Shown one piece after another: positions 16,779 to 25,600 of a stretch of 37,760 bases of DNA (the first letter of the stretch is position 1; every line of letters begins with the position of its first letter). The DNA is from Kiritimatiellia bacterium (GTDB lineage Bacteria; Verrucomicrobiota; Kiritimatiellia; SLAD01). The position numbers and the translations under genes were made by a program. The DNA lies in NCBI GenBank assembly GCA_007134735.1, contig SLKG01000166.1, forward strand, positions 1 to 37,760. Reading direction: 5' to 3'. The notes under the pieces were generated by a model that was given only the letters and a program-made list of their open reading frames with translations, did no database searches and was not told the DNA's origin.

Positions 16779-17846
16779 CTATTGTTCCGCCGCCCGCGGA
16801 TACGCACCCAGCACGGTCAACACCGAGCAATGCTCACCCAATTCATCCAGGGCGGTTTTCACGCGAGGTTCCGCCACATGGCCCTCGATGTCGACGAAGA
16901 AATAATATTCCCACGCCTTGGTTTTGCTGGGACGCGACTCGATCTTCGTCATATTCAACCCGTGCTTTTTCAAAACCTCAAGCGTGCGGCACAAGGCGCC
17001 GGCCCGGTGCTTGACGCCGAACAATAACGACGTCTTGTCGTTGCCCGTCGGTTCGCCGTACGACTTCCCGATAACCAGAAAGCGCGTGGTATTGCCGCCA
17101 ATATCCTGGATGTCCCGCTCCAGAACGGTCAATCCGTACAACTCCGCCGCCAGCTCGCCCGCCAACGCGCCGCTTCCCTCTTCCCCGGCCGCCATTTCCG
17201 CCGCGCGCGCCGTGCTCGATACCGGAATCAATTCCGCTTCCGGCATATGCTGATACAACCACCGCCGGCATTGCCCGAAAACCTGGGGATTGCTGTACAA
17301 ACGCCGGATATCCCCGCGGGTTCCCTTCGCCAGCACATGATGCGCGATCGGTAAATAAATCTCCGAACAGATCTTGAGCGTGGTTCCGGCAAATTCATCG
17401 AGCGTGTGCGTAACGGCGCCCTCCGTCGAGTTTTCGATCGGCACCACCCCGTAATCCGCCGTCTGCTTCTGGACGGCGTTGAACACTTCGCCGATGGTTT
17501 CACACGCGACATACTCCACACTGCCGCCGAACCGCGCACGCGCCGCCTGGTGCGTGAACGTCGCCGAGGGGCCCAGATAAGCAATCTTCAACCGGTACTC
17601 CAACGAGAGACACGCCGACATGATCTCACGGTATATCGCCCGGACGGATTCGTCTTTCAACGGTCCTTCGTTCAACCGGATGGCCCGGTCCAGCACCGCC
17701 TTCTCGCGGGACGGAACATAGACCTCCTGAGCCCGCTCCTGCTTGAGGCGGCCGATCTCCAGCGCCATCCGGGTCCGCTCGTTCAGCAGCTGGATCAATT
17801 GCTCATCCAGCTCATCTATGCGTTTTCGTAAATCATCGAGATTCAT
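16779..17846 (-). CDS. pheA: Bifunctional chorismate mutase / prephenate dehydratase
   Basis: This 355-residue protein converts chorismate to prephenate and then to phenylpyruvate. Residues 1-85 are an AroQ chorismate mutase (MNLDDLRKRIDELDEQLIQL, ALEIGRLKQ). About 90-265 are the dehydratase (IAYLGPSATFTHQAA, VVPIENSTEGAV, DIGGNTTRFLVIG). About 275-350 are an ACT domain with ESRPSKTKAWEYYFFVDIEGH, the phenylalanine-binding feedback site. I chose the ATG at 17846 because GAGGG lies six bases upstream of it; the ATG at 17852 would abut that site. A large inverted repeat lies directly upstream. It opens the aromatic block pheA-hisC-aroF-tyrA-aroA. Confidence 0.97.
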   Translation of the reverse strand: MNLDDLRKRIDELDEQLIQLLNERTRMALEIGRLKQERAQEVYVPSREKAVLDRAIRLNEGPLKDESVRAIYREIMSACLSLEYRLKIAYLGPSATFTHQAARARFGGSVEYVACETIGEVFNAVQKQTADYGVVPIENSTEGAVTHTLDEFAGTTLKICSEIYLPIAHHVLAKGTRGDIRRLYSNPQVFGQCRRWLYQHMPEAELIPVSSTARAAEMAAGEEGSGALAGELAAELYGLTVLERDIQDIGGNTTRFLVIGKSYGEPTGNDKTSLLFGVKHRAGALCRTLEVLKKHGLNMTKIESRPSKTKAWEYYFFVDIEGHVAEPRVKTALDELGEHCSVLTVLGAYPRAAEQ

Positions 17847-17862
17847 GCGCATCCCTCTTCAA

Positions 17863-17961
17863 TCGTACTCGTCCTCGTTCTCGTCCCCGTCCTCGATATG
17901 CCCTGCTCCATCCGCTTCACCATCATGCTCTTTTCGAGGACGAGAACGAGGACGAGTACGA
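17863..17961. repeat. Long inverted repeat built of TCGTNC hexamers
   Basis: Two perfect 24-bp arms (17863-17886 and 17938-17961) are inverted around a 51-bp spacer. Each arm is itself a six-base periodic series of the form TCGTAC-TCGTCC-TCGTTC-TCGTCC, so several registers of pairing are possible. The element fills the gap between the scpB stop and the pheA start; one arm ends only 16 bases before the pheA start codon. In the mRNA it would form a strong stem next to the pheA ribosome-binding site. It could act as a partial terminator, a processing site or a dispersed repeat. Confidence 0.85.
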
Positions 17962-17965
17962 AATA

Positions 17966-18649
17966 TTATTCCTTGTCCGCTTCGTCAAACTCCTCGTCTT
18001 CAACCTCCGGCTCCCGACCTCCGCCTTCCGCCCCCTGCTCTTCCTTCTCCGCCCTCTTCAACTGTTCGTTTTCCAGTCTTCGCAACTCTTCCGTGCCCGG
18101 AAGATCGTTCAATTGCGTCAAACCGAAATGCTCCAAAAACTTCTGTGTCGTACCGAACATCCACGGCCGGCCCGGCAAGTCGCTGCGCCCGACCACCCGT
18201 ATCAATTGAAGGTCAAGAAGGTTGCGGACAATCTGGTCCACGGCCACGCCGCGAACGGCTTCGATCTCCGAACGAACGCACGGTTGACGATACGCGATGA
18301 TCGCCAGGGTCTCCAAGGCCGGCCGGGACAACCGGCTGGTCTTCCCCCGTTCCGTCAGGATCCTCAACCACGGACCGCAGGCCGGGTCGTTGATCAACCG
18401 GTAGCCGTTGGCGATCTCACGAATCTGAAGCCCCGTCTTGCGCTCCTCAAGATCCCGGCGTAACAACTCCACCGCTTCGCGAATATGGCCCTCCGTAACC
18501 GCCGCGTACTCCCGCGTCATGCCGCCCTGGGACTCGGCCGTCTGCTGGAATACCCGCCGGATCCGGGACGCCGATACCGGCTCCTTCGCCGCAAACAACA
18601 TCGCGCCGATGATCTGCTTCAATTCAGGTAACACTTCAATTTCGCTCAT
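17966..18649 (-). CDS. scpB: Segregation and condensation protein B
   Basis: ScpB is the winged-helix KITE subunit that pairs with ScpA to bridge the SMC heads in bacterial condensin. The 227-residue protein has LKQIIGAMLFAAKEPVS at the start, LRRDLEERKTGLQIREIANGYRL, then SRPALETLAIIAYRQPCVRSEIEAVRGV and the conserved GRPWMFGTTQKFLEHFGL. The last 40 residues are a charged, Glu-rich tail, common and variable in the family. It is encoded downstream of scpA with a 189-bp repeat-bearing gap between them. smc lies about 10 kb away on the other strand. Confidence 0.95.
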   Translation of the reverse strand: MSEIEVLPELKQIIGAMLFAAKEPVSASRIRRVFQQTAESQGGMTREYAAVTEGHIREAVELLRRDLEERKTGLQIREIANGYRLINDPACGPWLRILTERGKTSRLSRPALETLAIIAYRQPCVRSEIEAVRGVAVDQIVRNLLDLQLIRVVGRSDLPGRPWMFGTTQKFLEHFGLTQLNDLPGTEELRRLENEQLKRAEKEEQGAEGGGREPEVEDEEFDEADKE

Positions 18650-18719
18650 GATAATCCATTCCCGTGCAAACCATCCTGCCGCCGAGCCGGGGTCAATCCA
18701 AGCGCCTTATCCGGCTGAC

Positions 18720-18796
18720 GGCTCAGCAGGAGCTTCGCCCTCCAGATCGATCAACCACCATTGCCCTGTGATGGAGGGCGAGGCTCCCGCCGAGCC
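18720..18796. repeat. 25-bp imperfect inverted repeat between scpA and scpB
   Basis: The arms at 18720-18744 and 18772-18796 pair at 22 of 25 positions around a 27-bp spacer. The core reads GGAGGGCGAGGCTCCCGCC in the right arm. A further partial copy of the arm's end (GCCGAGCCGGGGTC) lies at about 18680-18694 and again at 18791-18802. This resembles dispersed intergenic palindromes that yield spurious 'EAPAEP'/'GASPS' peptides on translation. No gene is supportable in this 189-bp gap. Confidence 0.8.
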
Positions 18797-18838
18797 GGGG
18801 TCCCACCACGGCTGTTCTTAACGCACCCCCGCGCACTT

Positions 18839-19573
18839 TCACGCCTCTTCCGCCCGCACAATCAGGATCTCGCCGAAAGGTCCCTTCTGCCGCGCACGGA
18901 TCTGTTTCAAGCGGATCAATTCCAGCACCGCCAGGAACGTGCAAGCCACCTCGTGACGGGACGCCATCCCCGCAAACAACTCCGTGAGGGAAAAGGAATC
19001 CCGCTTGCGCATCTCGTCCAACAGCTCGTCTATCTTTTCGCCGACGGTGAAGCGCTCGGAAAATATCTCGCTGAGCTCTTCCTTCTTGACCTTGGTCAGC
19101 GCATCGTTGAACGCGGTGATCAAATCAAATATGGATACGTCCTGCAACGCCACGTCGGGTTGTGCACCCAGTTCCAGGTTTTCATCCTGCCGGGTAAAAA
19201 CGTTCTCCTGGTACATTTCCAAACCCTGAAGGTGCAAGGCCGCATCCTTGAACTTCTTGTATTCCACCAACTGCCGCACCAGGTCCCAGCGCGGATCGTC
19301 CTCTTCCTCGTCCTCTTCGTGCGTGCGTTCCTCCGCGGGCAACAGCATCCGGCTCTTGATCATCATCAGCGTCGCGGCCATCACAATGAATTCACCCGCG
19401 ATGTTCAAATCGAGCATCCGCATCAGGTCCATGTACTCCATGTACTGGGTGGTGATCGTCTCGATCGGAATATCGTGAACATCCACCTCGTTCTTCTTGA
19501 TCAGATACAAAAGAAGATCGAGAGGCCCTTCGAAAACCTCGAGCTTAACCTTATATTCTTCCTGTGGCGACAT
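18839..19573 (-). CDS. scpA: Segregation and condensation protein A
   Basis: ScpA is the kleisin that closes the SMC ring. The 244-residue protein has the N-terminal VKLEVFEGPLDLLLYLIKKN motif that binds the SMC neck, DIPIETITTQYMEYM, GEFIVMAATLMMIKSRMLLP, an acidic linker (HEEDEEEDD), and the C-terminal winged helix ending in FLAVLELIRLKQIRARQ that contacts the SMC cap. Length is normal. It lies between trpS and scpB on the same strand, but the gaps on both sides contain inverted repeats, so transcription may be attenuated at each. Confidence 0.95.
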   Translation of the reverse strand: MSPQEEYKVKLEVFEGPLDLLLYLIKKNEVDVHDIPIETITTQYMEYMDLMRMLDLNIAGEFIVMAATLMMIKSRMLLPAEERTHEEDEEEDDPRWDLVRQLVEYKKFKDAALHLQGLEMYQENVFTRQDENLELGAQPDVALQDVSIFDLITAFNDALTKVKKEELSEIFSERFTVGEKIDELLDEMRKRDSFSLTELFAGMASRHEVACTFLAVLELIRLKQIRARQKGPFGEILIVRAEEA

Positions 19574-19588
19574 GGCAAAAAACGTTTA

Positions 19589-19690
19589 GCGTGTCGGGTG
19601 TCGGGTGTATAATTCCAATGATTGGAAATGAAGCCTGAAAAACATTCCAACGATTGGAAGTTCCCGTCTTCACCCGACACGCGACACCCT
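19589..19690. repeat. Nested inverted repeats with two TTCCAANGATTGGAA palindromes
   Basis: The gap between trpS and scpA contains two near-identical 15-bp palindromes, TTCCAATGATTGGAA (19613-19627) and TTCCAACGATTGGAA (19645-19659), with 17 bases between them. They are enclosed by an outer 12-bp inverted repeat (GCGTGTCGGGTG at 19589-19600 with its complement at 19671-19682), and GGGTGTCG/CGACACCC offers a second pairing. The nested symmetry suggests one composite element rather than chance. It could be a dispersed repeat, a terminator or a dimeric operator pair. Confidence 0.8.
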
Positions 19691-19692
19691 TC

Positions 19693-20655
19693 TCACTCCA
19701 ACCCCACGGCTTCCCGCGCGCGTTTCAATGTTTTCACGGCTTCCGCGCGCGCCCGTTCGGCGCCGCGCCGGAGCACCGCTTCCACGGCATCCGGATTCCG
19801 GGCCAATTCCTCCCGCTTTTCGCGGAGGGGCGCGAAGCGTGCCTCGAACAACTCCAACAACTCCTTCTTGGCCTGACCGTAACCCAGCCCGCCCCGGCGG
19901 TACCGTTCCGCCAAATCCTCCTGCTGTTCCGCAGTGGCCAGCAGTCTATAGAGCGCGAAGACATTGCACTCCTCCGGATTCTTCTTGTCCTCCACCGTCT
20001 TGCTGTCGGTTACGATCCGCATGATGCTCTGTTTCGCCTGCTTGTGCGATTCGAAAATCTCGATCGTATTGCCATAGGATTTTGACATCTTGCGCCCGTC
20101 CAGACCCGGCACCACCGCCACGTCGTCCCGGATGGACGGTTCCGGGATCTTGAACACCTCGCCGAATTGATGATTGAACTTGAGCGCAAGATCCCGCGCC
20201 ACTTCCACGTGCTGTTTCTGGTCGCGGCCCACCGGCACCACGTCCGACTGCACGATGAGAATATCTGCGGCCATCAGCACCGGATAGGCAAACAACCCGT
20301 GGTTGGCCGAAATGCCGCGTGCCACCTTATCCTTGTACGAATGACACCGCTCCAACAGCCCCATGGGGGTCACGTTCGACAAAATCCATGTCAATTCCGT
20401 CACCTCCGGCACATCACTCTGGCGGTAGAACGCCGTGCGTTCCGGATCCAACCCGCAGGCCAGAAAATCAAGGGCCACGTCCAGGGTATGGCGGCGAAGA
20501 TGGGCTGCGTTCGATACCGAGGTCAGCGCGTGGTAGTTCGCGATAAAAATGAAGGCCTCGCCCTGTTGTTGCAATTCCAGGGCCGGTTTCATCATCCCCA
20601 GGTAATTGCCCAGATGCAGTTTCCCCGAGGGTTGTATGCCTGAAAGTATGCGCAT
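19693..20655 (-). CDS. trpS: Tryptophanyl-tRNA synthetase
   Basis: This class Ic synthetase charges tRNA-Trp. The 320-residue protein has the nucleotide-binding PSGKLHLGNY (HIGH-like motif at 14-17), FIFIANYHALT, SNVTPMGLLERCHSYKDK, YPVLMAADILIVQSDVVPVG, DQKQHVEVARDLA and KMSKS (189-193). Length is normal for a compact bacterial TrpRS. No Trp-rich leader peptide or obvious T-box is visible in the upstream region. It heads the long minus-strand run that continues through scpA, scpB and the aromatic genes. Confidence 0.97.
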   Translation of the reverse strand: MRILSGIQPSGKLHLGNYLGMMKPALELQQQGEAFIFIANYHALTSVSNAAHLRRHTLDVALDFLACGLDPERTAFYRQSDVPEVTELTWILSNVTPMGLLERCHSYKDKVARGISANHGLFAYPVLMAADILIVQSDVVPVGRDQKQHVEVARDLALKFNHQFGEVFKIPEPSIRDDVAVVPGLDGRKMSKSYGNTIEIFESHKQAKQSIMRIVTDSKTVEDKKNPEECNVFALYRLLATAEQQEDLAERYRRGGLGYGQAKKELLELFEARFAPLREKREELARNPDAVEAVLRRGAERARAEAVKTLKRAREAVGLE

Positions 20656-20764
20656 GGTTCTACGAACTCCGATTCATGAATACATTTGGGAACAAATGAA
20701 AAAAGGAGGCTAATCCAAGTATCCCGACCGATCAAAGCAAAAATGTGCCGGGCACTTGGGGCGG

Positions 20765-20860
20765 GGCTCATCCTTCGGTCGTCTTAAGCACAACGCATGC
20801 TCTTGACAGGCAGGAATGCCTGTCTTACTGACTTCGTAGCGCCCTGCTCCAGCAGAGCGC
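20765..20860. repeat. Degraded copy A of the 103-bp repeat plus hairpin module
   Basis: The right end, from about 20787 to 20828, matches the tail of the 103-bp unit, including the perfect 20-bp inverted element GACAGGCAGGAATGCCTGTC at 20805-20824. It is followed, as in the 27.1-kb copy, by CTTCGTAG and a 10-bp-stem hairpin (20839-20860, GCGCCCTGCT arms with one mismatch). The left half is diverged. Confidence 0.8.
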
Positions 20861-20937
20861 TCTTTGGATTCATTAACCCCGATTGCCCGATCCTGCCCCC
20901 CTGCCGGTTTATTGGGCGAATCCTCGGGCAGACACAG

Positions 20938-21014
20938 GGTCAGGCGAGGCCGCCTGACCTACAGTACACGGCCTCCCGCGCAAGGCAATAGTAGGACAGG
21001 CGGCTCGCCTGTCC
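20938..21014. repeat. Pair of related 9-bp-stem hairpins in opposite orientation
   Basis: At 20938-20959, GGTCAGGCG and CGCCTGACC enclose AGGC. At 20994-21014, GGACAGGCG and CGCCTGTCC enclose GCT. Each is preceded by GTA on its own strand (GTAGGTCAGGCGGC on minus, GTAGGACAGGCGGC on plus), so the two look like one repeat type inserted head to head, 34 bp apart. Confidence 0.75.
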
Positions 21015-21201
21015 GGAGCATGGAGAGAACAACCCGTGTGAGCGGCGATGAAGCATCCATCCTCGTTCCCACACCGGAGAACTTCTTTTCTTTCCCGGTT
21101 TCTTCCATCCCGGCTCATCGGCACACGATAGCGCGCGACGAGAACGGATTACGAGTGAAGGCAGAATCGTCTTCCGTAATAGAATCCGACTCTCCCCTTC
21201 C

Positions 21202-22419
21202 TCATCGGTCCTCCGGAAACGCGAAGGTTTTGATGACCGGCATGTGTTGCATCTCCTTCGCCCCGGAATCATCCCTGCGGATGGGGTGCGGAGGGTCTTC
21301 CCACAGGCGGCTGTCAAAAACCAGCCCTTTGGTGAAGACCTGGGTCCCCAACACATGGGGATGATGCCGCGCATCCAGACGCCGGCAGGGCAACACGTAA
21401 TCATACGGCCGGTTGCGCCTTCGGTTCGTATTCTCGTTTCCGGCCTGGTCGGCGGGACGGCGGCCGTCCGTCACCACGCCGTCCAATACGCCCATCGCCA
21501 TTTCCCCCCGCCACCGCGTATTGAGATCGGCTGCAATCACGACATAATGCTCCGGATCGAAGTATTCCCGGATATACGATTTCAACCGCTCGGCCTGCCT
21601 CCGACGGTCGGTGGCGGAACCGGTGGCCAGAAAATGCGCGCTCACCGCCTGCAGATGACGGTCGGAACCCGGAATATCAATAATCGCCCACACGAAATTA
21701 CGATTGCCGACACCCGGGTCTTCCCAGACCCCCCAGGATCGAATCGGCCATCGGCTGATGATGCCGCACGGCAACGGGGCATCGGCTTCCACGACATACT
21801 CATACTGCGCGCCAAAGACCTCATCCACAAAAGCGCGCCGTGTAATCCCGTTCGTCATCCGGAATTCCTGGATGCCGACTACGTCCGGCATCAGCCCCCG
21901 CATCAACCGTTTGCCCGGCTCCCGGTATTGCTGGCGCCGTCCGCTGGTCAGGTTCGCGGCCATGACGGTTACGCTGTCCGCGTCCCGGATACCGATATGG
22001 CATACCGCGTCTTCGCCGGGCCGATACCCCCGTCCGCCGGCCAGGACCAGGCGGGCGCGCCGCGGTCCCTCCGGCATGCCGTTCAACGGAGCGTCCAAAA
22101 CAACTTCCCGGTAAACCGGACCCGTGGCATGAAACACCAGCGAGGTTTCGGACAGGATGAAGTCCCGGCCGGGCCGCGCCGGACCCTCTTTCCGGATTTC
22201 GATACGCGCATCGGCCGGCGCGTCCAGTTTCACCCGTAATACCACGCCGGTTTGACCCTCCTCAATATGGACGTCCCGGATCTCGAACCCGGCGACCGGC
22301 TGATGCGGTTCCCCTCCGCCGAAACACATCCACGCCGCCGACAATAGAATACCGCACCACACCGACCATGCCCTGCGGGCTGTCGAGCAGGAATACAATC
22401 GTTTTTCGCCCCACAACAT
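21202..22419 (-). CDS. Secreted EEP-fold enzyme with Calx-beta-like domain
   Basis: This is a protein of about 405 residues. The signal-peptide region (about 18-35, SVWCGILLSAAWMCFGG) is followed by a beta domain at about 45-148 (RPGRDFILSETSLVFHATG, MPEGPRRARLVLAGGRGY) resembling Calx-beta. An endonuclease/exonuclease/phosphatase domain then runs to the end. Catalytic candidates are all present: Asn156, Glu185 (VVGIQEF), His262 (SAHF), Asp298/Asn300 (AADLNTRW), Asp340 (YDYVLP) and His392 (QHMPV). Such enzymes cleave phosphodiesters (DNA, sphingomyelin, phosphoinositides); the substrate is unknown. The frame extends to 22518, but that part is repeat DNA. I prefer the ATG at 22419 (GGTGG upstream); 22431 is an alternative. 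It is divergent from the larger EEP gene. Confidence 0.8.
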   Translation of the reverse strand: MLWGEKRLYSCSTARRAWSVWCGILLSAAWMCFGGGEPHQPVAGFEIRDVHIEEGQTGVVLRVKLDAPADARIEIRKEGPARPGRDFILSETSLVFHATGPVYREVVLDAPLNGMPEGPRRARLVLAGGRGYRPGEDAVCHIGIRDADSVTVMAANLTSGRRQQYREPGKRLMRGLMPDVVGIQEFRMTNGITRRAFVDEVFGAQYEYVVEADAPLPCGIISRWPIRSWGVWEDPGVGNRNFVWAIIDIPGSDRHLQAVSAHFLATGSATDRRRQAERLKSYIREYFDPEHYVVIAADLNTRWRGEMAMGVLDGVVTDGRRPADQAGNENTNRRRNRPYDYVLPCRRLDARHHPHVLGTQVFTKGLVFDSRLWEDPPHPIRRDDSGAKEMQHMPVIKTFAFPEDR

Positions 22420-22441
22420 ACAGACCACCATACACCAAATC

Positions 22442-22551
22442 GACAGGAATGCCTGTCCTTCTGTCTTCGTGGCGCCCTGCTCCAGCAGGGCGCTTGGATT
22501 CGTCAACCCACATGACATGGCCCTATCCGGCTCCCTGCTGGAGCAGGGAGC
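22442..22551. repeat. Repeat cluster B in the divergent spacer of the two EEP genes
   Basis: The 22432-22679 spacer holds a shortened inverted element GACAGGAATGCCTGTC (22442-22457), then CTTCGTGG and a perfect hairpin with 10-bp GCGCCCTGCT arms (22472-22493). A second perfect hairpin with 10-bp GCTCCCTGCT arms and a GG loop follows at 22530-22551. The first two are shared with the copies at 20.8 and 27.1 kb. Because the spacer must also carry both promoters, the repeats lie in or next to regulatory DNA. Confidence 0.85.
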
Positions 22552-22679
22552 TAATAAGATTCGTTCTCACACACACGCATGTCTCCGCCCTCTTTCCTTC
22601 GCTTTTTTTTGCGGCTTCTTCTCCTCATTCGGAAGCACACGCTATAAACGAACAGGGCCCGAAAGGGTATGATCACGGG

Positions 22680-25600
22680 GTGTTTCGTCCTGTTCTATTA
22701 AGAGTTATTCTGTTGTTCATCGTGGTTGCGGGGGGGGCCGGTTCGGCGGCCCGGGGAGAAACACAGTCGATCGCATTGAGCATTACGCCGCTGCCGGACG
22801 GAAGCTTTGGATTGAGCTTCCCGTCGGTAACGGGTGTTTTCTACACGATCGAGCATCGCCCTAACCTCGGAGTCGAATCCCCGTGGCAGAATCTCTCCGA
22901 ATTCGATCAGGTCCCCGGCACGGGCGAAACCATGACCCATGTGGATACGGACGCCGCGGCGCCGGCCGTAACCCGACGCTATTATCGTCTCCGTATCGAA
23001 CCCGACACCGGCCCCACCGAATACATCCTCGCCCTTTATGAGTTCACGGAAACCAACCCTGTCCCGCAAGTCGTGGCTTCCGGCATTACGGCTACGGATT
23101 TTGATATTTCGTCGGGATCGCTGAATTACGGCCATTTTCACGCGGACACCTGGACCGGTTCGGGCGTTCCCTATGCCCAGGGCAATTCCGGTTGGGATAT
23201 ACTCAACGTAGAGAATGCCAAATATTTCACCTACACGATCACGGCCGATGAGAACATGGTTTTCTCGGTCACCAACCTGCGCTTCCTCGCCCGGGCGTCG
23301 ACCCACGGGCCGTCCGCGATCGGAGTCTTTCTCAACGGGGCGTTGGTACACGAACAGGATATGCCGGTGGACGAAACACTGTCCATCATCATTCCGGTAT
23401 TTGGTCAAAACAACCTCACCCAGGCCGTGATCCGCATTCCGGGGTGGGACAACGATTCGCGCGAAACCGGCGGCGGGGGACACTTCCGCATCGACGACGT
23501 GCAGGCCGAGGGCACGGTCGGCATCCAGCCGGAACAGGTACCGCCCACGGTAACGGATCCCGTATTCTTCAATATCAGCGATACGTCCGCCACGCTGGGC
23601 GGCACGGTCAGCGACGACGGGTATGCGACCGTCACCGAACGCGGCGTGTTCTGGAGCATCACCCCGGGATTTGATCCTCCTTCCGAGGGTACGAAGGTTT
23701 CAGAAACCGGCGAATTCAGTCCGGAATCCTTCACCCTCAATGTCACGGGTCTTCCTTCCGACACGAACATCTATTTCCGCGCGTTCGCCACCAATTCCGC
23801 GGGCATGGGCCTCTCGGAAGAGACCTCCTTCAAGACCACGGACGAACCCGCGCTGGCCCTTCCGGTGGTCACCGAGCCCACCGCCTTGGATATCACCGAA
23901 ACAACCGCCTGGCTGGGGGGGACGATCGAGGACGACGGCGGCGGCATCCTCGTTGAGCGCGGCGTGTACTGGAGCACGTCGGCGGACTTTGAGCCGCCCG
24001 AAGAAGGCAACAAGGTCTATGTGACGGGCGAATTCGATCTTGGAGCCTTCTCGGTATATGTAAGCGGGCTGCCGAGCGATACGGAAATTTTCTTCCGGGC
24101 TTTCGCGGCCAATGCCGAGCAGACCGGATACACCGATTTGGACTCTTTCGTGACGCCCGCCGATGACGACCTGGTCCTGTACACCTTTACCGGCTACACG
24201 GCCAACCCGGAAGCCCACCGCGAAAGCATTGCGCCCACTTCGCTGGATATATCCGCGGGCAGTTATGAATTCGGTTGGAGCGCGTCGGATGCAAGCCAAT
24301 GGGAAAGCCTGGGGGGAACTGAGCCGTACGTGGAGGGCCGCGGTGGCGGCTACTGGAACGCGAACAATCAATCAGACGCCCGGTACTTTCACTTCACCCT
24401 GACCGCCGACAGCGGTTGGATGATGACCGTTACCGGGGTCAGTTACCTGGCCTATGCCAGCCGGCAAGGCCCATCAGCGGTCGGGGTGTCCCTGAACGGA
24501 GACCCCGTTCACGCGGAAAATATGCCGCAGGATACGGTCATTCAGGTGGAGGCGCCCGTTGCCGGATATGAAGATCTTTCCACCGCTGAGATTCGTATCC
24601 AGGGTTGGGACAACGGCTCCCGCAACACCACGGGGCGCGGGGCGTATCGCATCGATACCGTCCGGGTGCACGGCTTCATGACGATGGACCCGAACATCGG
24701 CGTGCCGACCGTGACCAACCCGAGCGTGTCGGGCGTCCAGTCGTTTTCGGCAACGCTGGGCGGCACGATAACGGATGACGGCGGGGCGACGGTTACGGAA
24801 CGCGGCGTGTACTGGAGCACGGTGGAAAACTTCTCGCCTCCGGCCCAGGGCACGAAGGTGTCCGAGGCGGGAACCTTTGGTATCGGCGACTTCACCTTGA
24901 ACGTCCATCAGCTTCCGCCGGACACCCCGATCTATTTCAGGGCCTTCGCGAAGTCGGTCGCCGGCGCCGGGTTCACCGAACAGGCCTCCTTCACGACGGA
25001 ACCGTACGACGCGGAATTGTTGTCGCTGTACGAGTTTACCGATCAGGTTGTCACGCCGCACGCGCGTCATCCGCATATCGTATCATCGCATTTCGTGCAC
25101 AACACGGGCCGGCCCGGATTCGGAAGCCACAACGAGGCGACTTGGACGGGATCGGGCGTCCCCTACGCCCAGATGGCCGGCAACCTGGCGCGGACGAGCC
25201 CGACCAACGCGCGGCACTTCGTGTACTCTCTGGAGGCGCCGTGGGGAACCACGTTCGATATCAGCCACATCCGTTTTCTGGCCCGGGCCACCGACCAGGG
25301 ACCCTCGGCATTGAGCGTTTCCATCGACGGCGACATCATCCACACCCAGAACATGCCCGCCAACGAGACCCTCTCGGTCAGTGTCCCGGTCACCGGCTAC
25401 ACGGATATTGAGCTGGCCACAATCCGGATCCTGGGATGGGACAACGGCACCCGCGAGACGGCCGGAACCGGGCTGATGCAGATCGACGACGTGCGCACGG
25501 AAGGCTCGGTAAGCGGCACGGTCTCGGAACCCGTGACCGAGGGCCGCCACGTTCGGGTGGCCTCTTACAACATCGAAGACGGCATCGGACAGATCGGAAG

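Larger units (their letters stand above)
20656..21201. other. 546-bp intergenic region with repeats only
   Basis: This lies between the trpS start and the stop of the secreted EEP protein, both on the minus strand. It holds the trpS leader, a truncated copy of the interspersed 103-bp repeat with its GCGCCCTGCT hairpin, and two further hairpins near 21.0 kb. Open frames crossing it are composed of repeat sequence or lie antisense to the neighbouring gene. I see no supportable gene. Confidence 0.7.

Noticed and set aside
21244-22239. 331-codon plus-strand frame opposite the smaller EEP gene
   Set aside because: It has no motifs, is Pro/Arg/His-rich, and is fully antisense to a better-supported gene.
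22420-22518. N-terminal extension of the smaller EEP protein
   Set aside because: Residues such as NPSALLEQGATKTEGQAF are translated repeat hairpins, not conserved protein; the signal peptide lies downstream.
22368-22679. 104-codon upstream extension of the giant EEP protein
   Set aside because: It runs antisense through the other EEP gene's start and through repeats; the signal peptide begins at the GTG at 22680.
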